64,000 nt of DNA from Rutidosis leptorrhynchoides (taxonomy: Eukaryota; Streptophyta; Magnoliopsida; Asterales; Asteraceae): NCBI RefSeq assembly GCF_046630445.1, contig NC_092339.1, positions 58,868,001 through 58,932,000 on the forward strand. Direction: 5' to 3'. Each line of letters opens with the position of its first letter. Within the stretch, counting starts at the first letter, position 1. The notes below the pieces were generated by a model, which did no database searches, was not told the origin of the DNA, and saw only the letters and a program-made list of their open reading frames with translations. Positions 35,339-47,797 of the stretch are shown here, piece after piece. A program made the translations under genes and the position numbers.

Positions 35339-37210
35339 CTAGTGTTGTAACTCTACGAAGGAGTGAAGGCACTTTCTTGGACATTCCACGAATTCGGATA
35401 GTCGGGGTGTTACGTAGTGTTGAGGTTTGGGTTCACGATCCATGATTTCAACCAGTTTTCCCATGAAGGAGAGTTTGTCATCAATGTTTGGTGCATCTAG
35501 AAGGATTGCACATTCCTGTTCCGCAGGACACGTTTCTAAGTTGTTACACGAAATGTAAGGTAAACGGAAACTTAATTGAGTCGGCAGCTCTAAACGGTAG
35601 GGAGCGGTTCCAATGCGCCCCAAGGTTTCAAAAGGATCAATATTGCGGATATAACCTTCCTCGATTTCCCAAATGGATTACACCTTTCCAAGGTGTAGTT
35701 TCTCAATATTACGCGGTCACACACTGGGACTTTGTGAGGTTTTCATCTAAGTTTGGTATAACTCTTATGGCAACTACGGGTCGTCTCGAGCCCTTCTCGG
35801 ACTTGAATGATCTCAATTGTTGTTTCTTGATGAAGTTCAGATTTCGGTGTTTGCTTGCTACATGCGTTGGTCCAACGAATAGGGGTATGACATTTGCGGT
35901 CCTATAGGGTTTCGGAAGTGCGGCGTTAGTACACGAATGGTAACCGTAGTGGGAGAAATCAACTAAAAGCGACCATACAAGTTTGAAACATGTCCTTCCA
36001 TGATGTAATTCGTTCGTTTGTTCAGTTCGTCGGTTTGTGGAAGATACGCGGTACATATGTCTAAGCGGGTTCCCAAGGTCTCTTGCGAAACTAGAAGTGA
36101 TACGAGTATTTTGATCCGAGGTAATTGGCAATGGTACACCGTATTGGAAAAGAATTCCGTAAGATATGTTTGAACAAGTTAGTTAGGGTTCGAAAATGTT
36201 CGTTAGGACTATTCACCCTCGTGGCGAATACTAATGTAATATGAAGAGTTTCTCTATCCATTGAGAAATGTTACAAGGAGTTTCCTCATACGGGGGTGCG
36301 AGCGATGAAGATAAAAGTGAAATGAGAACTTAGAGTAGAGTGAGTTTACATCTCGAGGTTGCCATATCGTGCATCTAGTTGTCAAAAGTTGAGGTTTGAA
36401 AAAGAAACAAGATAGTACACGTAATTTTATAGTTCGGGGTTGAATAGTAGTTGACCGATTATCCGAAACACAAGGACGTTAAGTCAAAGAAGAGTGAAGT
36501 ATCCTTGGATCATGGGTTGTCTTAAGTCCCAGTAATATCAGACGGTAACGGTGAAATAACAGAGGTATGTAATGTGGTACGTGATGACGAGAAAATTGAT
36601 CGGATCCAATATTAAGTATTCAAATTTTTCGTGCTAAATAACGATTTTCAGTTTTCCTTTATTTCGAGTCGAGAAAGTATGCCTTTCAGGCGTTCAAGTA
36701 GAATTATTTCCATATTTGAGTTCCATCTGGTGCTATACGAATTAAGCTAGCAAGGTTGGTGTGAATAATCACGTTCAAGATTCGGGCACGTAGAGGTTTA
36801 GATTTCTACCTTAATGAGTTATCGAGGGTAAAGAACAAGCATCACGAGGAAAAGTCGAAATTGAATCTTTGGTAACAACCGGTGAGATCTAAGATTTTAC
36901 GAGTATAAGTCTGAGTTGGGAGAGTTCCCTGATTACGTGTGGCTTGATTTCGAGATTGGTTGTAATGCCTCGACCATTAGCATCATGGTCTAGAAAATTG
37001 GACTTTGTTCAACAAAAATTCCCACTCGGAGAATTTGGTATAGAGTTGCTCTTTTCTCAACAGTTCGAGCGTAAGACGGTAAAGTTCGTTTTCCTTCTTC
37101 ACTTGAATAGGTTAAGATATCATCAATAAATACGATAACGGATTTGTCTAGATAAGTTTGCATATGCGGTTTAGGAGGTTCATGAATACGGACGGAGTCC
37201 TAGAATGGTA
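35339..37210 (-). pseudogene. pol: Decayed pol of family B (reverse transcriptase and integrase relics)
   Basis: From 37210 down, FMNLLNRICK and, in a shifted frame, LDKSVIVFIDDILTYS mark the reverse transcriptase active-site region (FIDD in place of YVDD-type). At 36131-35709 a frame resembles integrase around and after the second Asp, with TSDQNTRITSSFARDLGNP. At 35623-35339 a frame matches the chromovirus-type integrase C-terminal region, with APYRLELP and VEIMDRE. Protease, most of reverse transcriptase and RNase H are missing or unreadable, and frames are broken several times. Such an enzyme cannot act. Confidence 0.75.
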
Positions 37211-37705
37211 CTAAGATAGATTTACAACTAACGTTGCGAGTTCGAAAATGGCTTAGGAGACATCGTCACCGGAACGGATGTCGTTTTAGGACGCACCCGG
37301 GATTCATGCAAAAATCATGAGGTCATGGATACAAGGAAGAGGGTATCGGTTTCCAACCGAAAATTACTTAGTTAGCAATCATCTAAACACAATTGTAGGG
37401 AAAATAGTTTCTCCTTAACGAATAGGTTTTGAGCTCCTTAGTTCTATAGGTGTCAAGTCGAAATTCTTAACGTATCCCCTCCGATAAAATTTATAGGCAC
37501 ACAATATTCCATCGGTCACTTAAATTGCCTAAGTAGGGTCTAGGGGAAAAGGTGGAGTGCAAGGGGTACGAGTCAAAGTCTTGGTTATAAAACGTCTAGC
37601 TGTAAACGAATTGAATAAGTATGAGATATACGGTTGGTTGTGAAGAAACGTACCCGTGACTAGTCCATCGTCGTCTCGGGCATCCTAGGTGTCGATGTTG
37701 GAAGT

Positions 37706-38758
37706 TCAACGGCGGGTGTTGGGGTTGATTTTCTTATTTGGGCACGCACTCCTAAAATGACCCGGTTGGCCACATTCAAAACAAACACCCGTCTTGGGTG
37801 CATTGGGCTCCTTTTGAGCGACGGGAGCGGTATTCCTACAATCGTGGGCTACATGGCCACTTCTTTGACACTTCAAGCAAAATGGTTTGCCACATTCGCC
37901 TAAATGATGTTTGTAGCACTCGTTACAATACGGTAGGTGTCCGGTATAACCTTTCTTGCCGTTGGGGATGAAGGGCTTCTTGGCGAGGTTGTTGTAATTG
38001 CTTGATTGGGGGGCTTCCCATTTTCTTTTGTTGTCACCCGACTTATCCTCGGCTTTAGGTGCCGGCACTTCAATCTCGTCCACTGTTTCAATCAATTGAC
38101 GGGCCATATTCAAAGCCTCTTGGTGGTTAGCGGGTTTGGATGACATTACTCCTTGTTTGATGCTCTTGGGGAGACCATCCATGTAAAGTTCAACCCTTAA
38201 AGATTCGGGGTTCACAAGATTTGGGCACATCAAAGCAAGTTCGGAGAATCGTTGATTATAGGCCTTAAGGTCGTTCCCGACCGCTTTCAGAGCTCTTAGC
38301 TCTTGTTCGAGCCTTCGGGTTTCTTCGCGAGGAAAATATTCGGTGATCATCTTTCCTCTTAAGTCGGCCCAAGAGAGAGCGTGGGCTTCGTGGATACCCA
38401 CCGATTGTACATACGAATTCCACCATGTGAGAGCGATACCGGCGAAGGTGTGAGTGGAATATCTAACCTTGTCTTGGTCTCGACAACCGCTTATGCTAAA
38501 GACGGCTTCCGTTTGCTCAAACCATCGGGTGAGCACAACCGGTCCCCCGGTTCCATCAAAAGTGTGAGGTTTGCACCCCATGAAATTCTTATAGGAGCAT
38601 CCTTCGTTGGAATTTCCGGCTCCATTGTTGTTGTTGTGATGATTGTTGTTATTGTTGTTGTTGGAGGAGTGACCGGCCATGGCCGCATCCACGGCAGTGG
38701 CTATCATACGTTGGAGGGCTTGTTCGGGAGTTTCGGGAGGAGCGCGTCGACGAGCCAT
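37706..38758 (-). CDS. gag: Intact gag of family B, 350 residues
   Basis: Gag builds the particle and binds element RNA. The ATG at 38758 starts MARRRAPPETPEQALQRMI. An Asn-rich tract lies near residues 35-55. The gag core follows, with FDGTGGPVVLTRWFEQTE, LTWWNSYVQ and ELRALKAVGNDLKAYNQRF, typical of chromovirus-like (Tekay/Del) Ty3/gypsy. Near the C-terminus are two full zinc knuckles, CLKCQRSGHVAHDC and CFECGQPGHFRSAC, with a Cys-rich CNECYKHHLGEC before them. The frame ends with a stop at 37706. In autonomous relatives gag runs on into protease; here it stops alone. The frame is free of lesions although pol is ruined, which suggests gag was kept under selection or was copied very recently. 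Confidence 0.85.
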   Translation of the reverse strand: MARRRAPPETPEQALQRMIATAVDAAMAGHSSNNNNNNNHHNNNNGAGNSNEGCSYKNFMGCKPHTFDGTGGPVVLTRWFEQTEAVFSISGCRDQDKVRYSTHTFAGIALTWWNSYVQSVGIHEAHALSWADLRGKMITEYFPREETRRLEQELRALKAVGNDLKAYNQRFSELALMCPNLVNPESLRVELYMDGLPKSIKQGVMSSKPANHQEALNMARQLIETVDEIEVPAPKAEDKSGDNKRKWEAPQSSNYNNLAKKPFIPNGKKGYTGHLPYCNECYKHHLGECGKPFCLKCQRSGHVAHDCRNTAPVAQKEPNAPKTGVCFECGQPGHFRSACPNKKINPNTRR

Positions 38759-39175
38759 TATTCCTTCAAAACACAAGAATATCGTTGGTTAGTATTCTCA
38801 ATAATACTAACCGTGATATGGAATGAGGATAAAGAGAAAAAAAAAAAAAAATTTCCTTGACTCGCCTTAAATTCTTTATGTCATAATGTCGGAACGTCCA
38901 TGTGAATCACTGTAATATAATCCCGGAAATTATATTACCCTGATTCACATGTGTATTTAACATTACTTTATAAAGTCAAGGTGGCGCGTCAACAAAATTT
39001 ATCAACGTAAGATTAAGATCGAATACGACTTAGATATGATAGAAAAGTTCGAGTATAATGCACAAATAGTCAAGTAATTCCTACTTCAGTCTATATGCCG
39101 GTTGTAGTCTAGATTCACCTATGTACCCTATGACTCGGGGTGGACACAAATGAACTCTAAATCCCTACAACCAAG

Positions 39176-39187
39176 GCTCTGATACCA
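39176..39187 (-). other. Primer-binding site, initiator Met-tRNA type (family B)
   Basis: Plus strand GCTCTGATACCA, two bases inside the LTR edge at 39190. Minus strand TGGTATCAGAGC pairs with initiator Met-tRNA. Confidence 0.9.
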
Positions 39188-39189
39188 CT

Positions 39190-41577
39190 TGTAGCGACCC
39201 CGACAAATCGTCAAGTGACGGCGTCGACTACGTAGGTCCCATTACATGGTCATAAGTCTTTAAGACAACGTTTGACCAAAATATGTCGCATTCATTTCAA
39301 TGTAAAAGGGTGTTTCAAGTTTACAAAAGAAGTTCGGCGGCTAGTTACATTACAATGTTAAACGTACAATTGAAACCTATGCGACACAATTTAAAAGTAG
39401 CCAAAAAGATGCTCCAAATATGCATGTATACTCGACATCCAAGCAAGTAGCAAAAGAGTGCGGAAGCATGTATCACTTAAGCATTCAAAACCTGAGAAAA
39501 ACATAGAAGAATCTGTCAACGAAAACGTTGGTGAAATCATAGGTTTAGTAAGTAAAATGTATTGGACCACAAGGTTCTTTATGAATTGCTTAACCAACAT
39601 CGTTCACATTCCAAAATAGTATTTGTATCACGAGCACCCAATTATCAAGGCTTAACTGAATCTTCCCTCTGAATTTTTGAATTTAGTGTTAGAACTTACA
39701 CTATACATTGTTGAAATTATATTTCATTCACTAACGGTAGCGAACCGTCTGAATGAGGGTTTGTTAAACCCGTATGGCCACACAACATAATTACACGCTT
39801 ACACTTACACCCTGCAAGTGGAACTAATGATAATTGGATTGAGGACTTTTGTTCAAACTCGTATGCATCTTTGTATTCGTATTTGTTCACAATGTAAAAG
39901 CATGAAAAGTATATAAGTATGAAATGTATGTGTTTCTCAGCCCACGATGTAAAGAATAAAAGTGATTAAAAAAAAAAGTGGGACTATGATCTCACCTTTG
40001 ATTGCAAGAGTAAATAAGTACTTCAACAAGTAATGTGCGCAAAGGACAACGCTAGCCTCGACCTAAACAAATAGGTTGTATCAATAACGATAGTCACGAA
40101 GGGTCAAAGTTGCTCAATTAGTCCTATGGCTCAACACGACTCGATTATGAAGCATGTGAAGCAAATAGTCAAGTTTCATGCAAGATACATGTATAGAAAC
40201 AAGTTAGAAAGATTGCATAATCAATTGGTTAAGTTTGACAAAAAGTCAAACTTGGTCGGTCAAAGTCAACGAAAAAGTCAACATGTTCGGGTCGGGTCCC
40301 GGACTATTTTTCTATGCTAATTATTCATATATAAGTATATTAGAACAAGTTTCATGTGAATCGGAGGTCGATAGCTAGTCAAACATTTCGCGTGAAATGT
40401 GCCAAATGAAGCAGAATCTGGCCAGGCTAATCCGCGCGCCGCGCGGGGATGGGGCGCGCCGCGCCACCATCTGGGCAGACACTTTTCTGTTTTTCACAAG
40501 TATGCACGAGCTAAAACCAAATAACCACATCTTATGATCCGCAAACAATTAGAACATGTATCTTATATCATCGGAAAGGAAATTTGACGAGGAAAATACC
40601 TAAACACATTTCATCAAGCAATTCAACACTTACAACAACCCAAAACCGCATTAAACGTTCATAATCAATGTTTCAAGTTCTAAAAACGCATTTCATGATT
40701 CGGGAAACCAATTTACATGTATGATATGCCGTTTTGAAGGTAATCAAGCACACATTGCAACCAAACACTTATCAACAACAATTCATAGCATTTGATGCAC
40801 CAAAAGTTCATATAAAGCTTATCAAATCCTAATCCAAGTTCACAAAATCACTAATCATGTTCTTGAAGTTTTCTTAATCAACCTATACACCAAAACGAAG
40901 CTAATGATACTAGTAACACAATTAAAACATAGACTTTAACAATCTAACAACATATGAGCATCCAAAACACAAGATTAAGCAAGCATTTTTCATATTCAAG
41001 CTAGTTACACCAAAAACAACAAATCGAGCATACAAATTACATACACGACATCACAATGAGCCATAGACACTAATTAACAACTTTATAACTCAAAAATCTC
41101 AAGAACACATAAAATTAGTGATTTTAGAAAGTTACCCAAATGAGATGAAGTTGGTATCAAATTGAAGAGGATGAAGAGAGGATTCCAAATATGTATTTTG
41201 TTTTGATTGAAGTTTGCTAGATCATGAATGGATGATGAATCTTTGTAATGGAGAATTTAAGAAAAATAGGGAAGTATTAAAGAAAAAGAGAAAATGGAGA
41301 GGATAATGAATGGAGGAGGTGGTTTGACCACTTTGACCTAGTCAAAGGTTTGGTCTTTTGACAAGTCTAGTCCCTCTAGTTTGTAATCGGGTGCGGGAAT
41401 TAACCAAACGAATTATTTTAAGTTACACGAGAGTACGGGAGACGTTATAATCCAATAACGAAAATATTGTAAGAATGTAGCTAATGGAGGATACGAATCG
41501 AGATACCGAGGATATAAAATAAAAATAAAAAAAGACGGCGTTAAAAATAATTTAACGGAAAAACGCGGGATGTTACA
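39190..41577 (-). repeat. 5' LTR of family B (2388 bp)
   Basis: Differs from the 3' LTR at only a few bases, for example near 39210, 39336, 40402, 40599, 40706 and 41531, and by two A in a run at about 39970. It carries the same GC pair and shared module. Confidence 0.9.
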
Positions 41578-43906
41578 TTTACTATAAATGATTATTATCT
41601 AGATGGAAAGAGGTCAAAAAATTAATAATGTCAGGCTCAAGAATCAATTGATTTCGTTATCGTATGCTCTAGATATGTTAAATTGAAGTTTTGTTGTGAT
41701 CTTGCTTTGAATCCGAATTTTCTGAGTTGTATGCTTTATGAATTTTGATATAACATGTTAACCATTATATAGAGGAGTTAAAAACACTCAAGTTAGACTC
41801 GGATATCATGCGGTTTGGATTTGTATAGCTTTCATTATGCTAAATTGAATGTACATGAAAAACTGATTTGCTCATTATCTTGAAACTGACTTTTTAATTG
41901 ATTTGAATTGAGATATTGATTTAGGTATTTGAATATCTGAAAAGTTCATATGTTGTAGTTAACTTTTCATCTAGGCCTCGCATCATTTGGATTTGTGAAG
42001 CTTGTGTTATGTGCATGTCGAAATGGTAACCTGTATGCTGACCAAATTTGTAACGTATGCACCTATAGCTTTATAGCATGAGTTATGGACCTTTTGAGAC
42101 CTTGGCCTTCTGGATTATTGAACTTTGTATGTTATGTGATATATGTCTAGTTTATTTAAACCTCTGAAACTTGATACATTTTGCACACTAAGACCATAGT
42201 TGTGGTAACTTCTGAATTGAGCTGAAACAGGAAGTCCAACTTGATTGAATAAACTGTACCAATTGGCTAAACCAAAGTTGATCATTTTTGGATATGTGAT
42301 AATTTGATTTTTCCTTGAACCATTGCCACTGACCTAGCTTATTTTTCATGTTCCTAGCTCCGGTTATAGCCATTACGAGATCAGTGCGCAGTCAGAAACT
42401 GATTTAGTGAACCATAAATGTACCCCTTCTGAAACCCGACTTGTATACATTGTATGAGACCCTGGTTATTCTTTTCGGAAACTTTCATGTGTGTAGTTAA
42501 GATCTGGAGTTTTCCATGTTGCCATGAATTATGTGCTATGAGATATTATGCGTTGTTTGCGACGTGTACATGAACTTTATGCAAGACGTTAAACTGTGAT
42601 CGCATACTTGACAAATTATGACCTGAAACGCGTTAGTTGACCTAGGTTTGACATTTTGACCAACATTTGACATGAACCTACCTATGTTGACTTTATTTGA
42701 CTACTTTGACCAAGTTTGACTTTTGGTTTGACTTTGGTTGACTTTCGTTGACTTGTTGACTATGTGTTGACTTTTACTTTGAAACGCGTCGATTCGAGCA
42801 ATAAGACAACTTACTCTATGAAACCACTATGTTATAAGACATAAATAATGACCAACCTATATACGTATAATTAGGTTGCATTTCTCGGCAGTAAACCGAT
42901 AAGCTGTTTTTGCGTAACTTACTTTCAATAGCTATTCAAAGGTGAGTCTACAGTCCCACTTTTTACACATTTTCTGGGATAAGAATACACGCTGTTATAC
43001 TTAAATTTACAAATGCTTTAATGTTTGACACGAGTACTATTATACATATTGAGTTTGTTCACAAAGCCCCTAGCTTGAATACTTTTATTACCTTCGGGTA
43101 AGCACAATTTAGATGGACGGATCCGTTAGGTTAGACGAACCTCACCCTACATTAACTGTGGTGCATTTACTTTAAACATTAGATACACTCGAACAAGTGT
43201 ATAACGTTTTATGGGGTAAAGGGAGTATAGTGGATACTATACTCTGGTCATTGCTAGTATTCAGGTGCTCATGGATTATGTAAACGTTTTGCAACTTGGA
43301 GTTGTACTTTTGAAATCTCGTGGTCAATGAACTTAAACTATTTTCTGATAACTGTTTTTCATATACTGTTTACATTACTTAAACTTGTAGATTCACCAAC
43401 ATTATTGTTGACCCGTTTTTGCGTGTTTGTATTCTCAGGTCCTTAAGAGGCATAGTCTTCCACTGTGTTTGATGCTTGGTGTAGACGTGGAGTCAGCATA
43501 CTTTATTAAAGACATTATTTACTTTCGTATTTAAAAATTATACATCTGTTTAATACTGTTGGCTTGTGGTTACGATCACAACAGTGTTACTTATTTTGGG
43601 ATTTATTGACGTATGTTTTAAAAGTCAACTTTTAATAAAATTAAATGCGATTGCTTTGAAACGTCTCATATAGATGGCGTAACTGTTAACTGTGGGACCT
43701 ATGATTAACACGCCGTCGGATGGGAATTTGGCGGGGTGTTATAATTTAGATTTTTAATAATAATTATTAGTAATAACAAATGTCTTTCTATTTTAAAAAT
43801 AAAAAATAAAGTTACAATTATTATATGAAGGTGGTATAATATGTTTCAAAATGTACATGTGTTAATTAGATCTTTTGTAAAAGATTGTATAATGTTTTTA
43901 AAGTTT

Positions 43907-44082
43907 GTACATATGGTCATGTGGATGTTTTATCATTAGGTTGTACATATTACTTCAAATATTGTACATATGGTTATGGATGTGTTTTACCATAAAATTG
44001 TACATAATGCTTCAAATATTGCACATATAGTAATGAGAGTGTTTTATCATAATGTTATACATAATGCTTCATATTAAATATT
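43907..44082. repeat. Imperfect tandem repeat, about 57-bp unit, three copies
   Basis: Units begin gtacatatgg or gcacatatag at 43907, 43964 and 44021 and contain gttttatcat and ttcaaatatt. A fourth start (gtacatt) is at 44083. Confidence 0.8.
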
Positions 44083-44369
44083 GTACATTAGTTTGTAACC
44101 GCTCAATACAACACTTTAAAGCACGCTAAGAATAGCTATAAAGGTTGTCGTTAGCAAAATTAAAAAGGAAAAGATACATATAATAAAGGAATTTTCTAAC
44201 GACGTACTTAAGGTTTGCCGTTAGCACGCTTTAAGATATTGTATATTTTGATAACCATCGTAATAAAATCGACTAGTAACTGCCATGTATATTTAATGCA
44301 TGTTAACGGACAGTCCTTTGAACTTTCATTAGCAAAATTCATAATAAACGCAGTTCGGAGAGCACTGAA

Positions 44370-44512
44370 TTAGAATGAGAGGTTCACCACCACATCATTG
44401 CATGCAAGGGGAGGTTCACCCTTTGGTCTGGTTGCCTTCAGAAGTATGGAGTGAAATGTTTCTCCAAGAGTTTCGCTTAACGGCCTGGGGACTACCTGAT
44501 CTGCTGACCTTC
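44370..44512 (-). pseudogene. Possible captured exon fragment
   Basis: On the minus strand an AG acceptor (ttgcag) at 44513-44514 is followed by an open frame of 47 codons that includes PRPLSETLGETFHSILLKA and GEPPLACNDVVVNL and ends TAA at 44370. Base composition is GC-richer than its surroundings. I do not recognise the protein. No partner exons were found. It may be a piece of a gene carried by a mobile element or chance. Confidence 0.3.
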
Positions 44513-44983
44513 CTGCAATTCAATTCCCAAATGAAATCAATTACATGAATATTTAATTGGATGAGATTGGTTGAGTGGTCTCCGTTGGAGTTTGGATTGC
44601 GCATGTTTATGGTTGAACGAGATTAATTACACATAAGGTATCTACATTGGGATCTCAATTGGTGTTTCAAGTGTTGGTTTGTTTGTTGGGTGGTTTTCTT
44701 TAAGATGTTGGTTGTAACTGATTGTTATATATTTGGTTAGTCATGGTTTGATATCTAGTTTAGCGATTTTGCAATAGGGTCTAGATGAATTATTGGTTTA
44801 AAAGATCGTTAGATCTTCAATAAGACGATTATCTAAGTCAGTTGTAACAAATTTTGATCTTCATATCTCTTATAATTTAAATCCATATTTTTTTTACCAA
44901 AAAATCTAGTTTACTCAAGAGATACTTAACTCTGTGATTTTCCAGAACAGTCTGATATTCATATCTTCAAAACTCAAATTTTC
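44513..44983. other. Intergenic, nothing recognised
   Basis: AT-rich sequence left of the LINE poly-A end. No gene or repeat end seen. Confidence 0.4.
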
Positions 44984-45988
44984 CTTTTTTTTTGGTGAAA
45001 AATGTATTATTATAAATAAAGAAAAATAGATCTGATGATTTAGGGTATTACATGAGTTGTTACATTGACAGATATGAATCTGTTTGAAAATACCCTATTA
45101 CAATTACATTAGTACAACAATAATCGAGAAAAAACCCCGATACAATCACAATCGATGAACATAAGCTGATGCTTCCTTGAGGTAACCGCCGCCTAGACCA
45201 CCAAAACCTAAAAAAAAAATTCTCACCTGAATCGAAGTCAGCAACAGCGATCAACGATCAATGAGGTCACCCACCAAACCACATCAACCCCAAACAAATA
45301 ACACTAAACCCAAATCGCTCGCCGGGCAACCCAAGAACACCCACTTCGAGACCGCATCAACCAACAATCCAAATCATAACCCCTTTAGTCAGCACAACCA
45401 AGCAAACCCAATAGCAATCAGCTCAGAAACCCTAAACTGTCAAAGCCCTACCATCCGGAAGATCAGGCACCGACCGAGCAAACTACTCTAGGAGACCAAT
45501 ATTTTGGCGCTTAACAACCCTAAAGTCACTAAGGCGGCAACAACACCGGACCGTTCCGAACTGAAACCGGCGACGAGGAAGACGGAGCGAGCGAGATCGA
45601 ACCCAACGAAACCGCTAAGGACCAAACGAACCTTGAGCCCACAACACTGAATAAGCCCACATAAAACCCAAACTACCTAGCCGAAAACTAGATTAAGCCT
45701 GCACAAGTACCAAACCAACCAGGCCTGGCGTACACAAACCTATAAACCAGCCCAACCCATTAAGAGGCCCACCAGTCACATGTCAAAACATCCGACCAGA
45801 TCGCCGGACTCCGGCAAGCACATCCAACAAAGCAGACCCAAGGAGGTGAGAAGAGGGTGAAGCAAAACCGCCATTTTTGTAAAAAATATATGTAAGAAAA
45901 AAGAATCACCATCACAACCCCAAATCGTACAAAAAGGGAAAAAATCCAGCCAAAATTCCGATCACCCCACAAAACCGGTCATAGAACA
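44984..45988 (-). mobile_element. LINE 3' end, minus orientation
   Basis: On the minus strand the sequence ends with ttataataatacatttttcacc followed by a poly-A run (T run 44984-44993). This is how many plant LINEs end. The upstream kilobase is GC-richer and without a clear reverse transcriptase frame, so only 3' untranslated sequence is present. It is cut at 45988 by the family A LTR. Confidence 0.5.
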
Positions 45989-46530
45989 TGTGACGACCCG
46001 GAAATTTCCAACCAAATTTAAACTTAATCTTTATATGATTTTGACACGATAAGCAAAGTCTATAATGTTAAGTCTCGAAAACTTTGAACTGTGTTCATGT
46101 ATATATTTGACCTTGACTAATCCCGACGATTCACGAACAATTTATTTGTAAATAAATATGTAATTAAATATATATATATATATATATATATAAATGTAAG
46201 TATATATGATGATTAAAAATAATAAAATATGATTTAAACATTTGAATTAAAAAGGTAAGATAAGTTATAAAATAATTATGTTGTAATTTAAAAAGAATCT
46301 ATATATAAATATATTTGATTTTATTTATATTATAATATGTGTATAGAGTATAAATATTCAATTACATGTCATATAATTAGTAACTATGATATAATTGATA
46401 AATTATGATATTAACATATCAAATGTAATTACAAACTAAAAATAAAATTTGTTACATTAAGAATATTATTTATTATTATTAATACTATTATTATCTAAAC
46501 CAGTATTAGTTATATTATTATTTCCAATGT

Positions 46531-46532
<2 letters not shown>

Positions 46533-46619
<87 letters not shown>
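46533..46619. repeat. (AT)n microsatellite in the 5' LTR of family A
   Basis: About 43 AT units. In the 3' LTR the same place carries two runs (53098-53176, 53184-53224), so the length changed after insertion. Confidence 0.95.
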
Positions 46620-46624
<5 letters not shown>

Positions 46625-47729
46625 TGATACATTTGATTTGTTACATTATTTTTAATATTATTATCATTATTATTATTATTATCATTATTCTTAATTTAAA
46701 ACCATTATTATTGTTATTATTATTATTAGAAAATAACATATTTTATTATTTTTAACATTAATAATATAATTATTATCATTTTTATGATTATTAGTATTAT
46801 TATTATTATTATTATTAATATAATTATTAATTATTTATATTAATTATATAAACTTGAACAATCGTACGACTCTGTTTGATTTCATTATCCAACTGTATTA
46901 GACTTTTGTTTTCTGTCTCTTAAATTGTTAGCAAGTTGAAATCAACCACAGAATCAATCCAAATTCAGTTACAGGTCGACTTCTCTTATTTTTTTTCTCT
47001 TATTTTGTCTACTCCAATTATAAGCTTGTCAACCATCGTTGCTTTATAAATTGATCGAATTGATACATTCAGGCATTCCAAATTCTTTTCCACTATCAAT
47101 TATCTATTACAACTGCTCCAAATTTTCGAATTTAATAAAAAAAAAATGATGAACCCAGGTAACACTCTGCTCGAGTTTCATTTTTTTGAAAACATTGAAA
47201 TCGAATAAAATTTTAAAATGTATTAATGTAGTCTTGTTAGAAATACCCTAAACGATCTTTCTGTAAAAATTGAGCTCACAATTCATCTTAACGAATTCAA
47301 ATTTTCGAGTCAAAGTTTAAAACTCAAAAGTCAAAGAATTTGTTCATTGTAAAATTCGATTTTGTTTTGATGTTTCAAGTTCAATTGATGATTTCTAAAG
47401 TTTCTAGGAATGATTTACAAACTATTTTGTGTAGAAATCATTTGTTAAAACAGCCTAAAAATTGGAATTCGATTTTTTATGTTCATCGTGGCATTTACAA
47501 CTACCGCTACTGTTTCTTTTTCTTTATTTTTTTCTTCTGTTTTAATTAGTTCAGTCAATCACTGACCTTTTCTGTTTCGTTACACCTCTAATTCAAACTT
47601 TAAAACCTGAGATATAATTTTGGTTTGATATTGGGTCGATTCAGTTGGAGTGTGAAGAAGAAGGGAAAATAGAAACATAATTATTCGGGTTAAATTAAAT
47701 TGAAAGGGTTCATAAATCAGAAAAACAAA

Positions 47730-47797
47730 GATGCTCGAATGGTAGAGGGTGTTGCGGGTGAGTGAGAGGTCTCGGGTTCGAGTCCGGTCTTGGACAA
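47730..47797 (+). ncRNA. tRNA-like segment inside the family A LTR (not a working tRNA gene)
   Basis: A-box-like gctcgaatggtagagg and B-box GGTTCGAGTCC, about 45 bases from start to start, as in tRNA genes and tRNA-derived SINEs. A homologous, more decayed segment is in the family A remnant near 12930-12988. No 3' acceptor stem was matched. Confidence 0.45.

Larger units (their letters stand above)
32876..41577 (-). mobile_element. Complete young Ty3/gypsy element, family B (8702 bp)
   Basis: LTRs are 32876-35265 and 39190-41577. The element is flanked by the 5-bp duplication TTTAC (32871-32875 and 41578-41582). The Met-type primer site is at 39176-39187, so transcription runs on the minus strand and the 5' LTR is the right one. 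Comparing the LTRs by eye I found six substitutions and one 2-bp length difference in a poly-A run, about 99.7% identity, so insertion was recent. Gag is intact; pol is compressed to about 2.4 kb and broken by stops and shifts. It must have moved with proteins from another copy. It sits in the solo LTR 31985-43743. Confidence 0.9.
31985..43743 (+). mobile_element. Solo LTR (family D), split by the family B element
   Basis: The left part is 31985-32875, the right part 41583-43743, about 3.05 kb together. It starts TGTAACAACTC and ends GGGTGTTATA (TA where CA is usual). The 5-bp target duplication ATTTA lies at 31980-31984 and 43744-43748. No primer site or coding region belongs to it, so the internal region was lost by recombination between two LTRs. 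The right part carries a module near 43390-43530 (accaacattattgttgaccc, ttctcaggt, cttccactgtg) shared with the other LTR families. Orientation is taken from that module. Confidence 0.8.

Noticed and set aside
38381-38860. Plus-strand frame of 159 codons
   Set aside because: It is antisense to the intact gag of family B.
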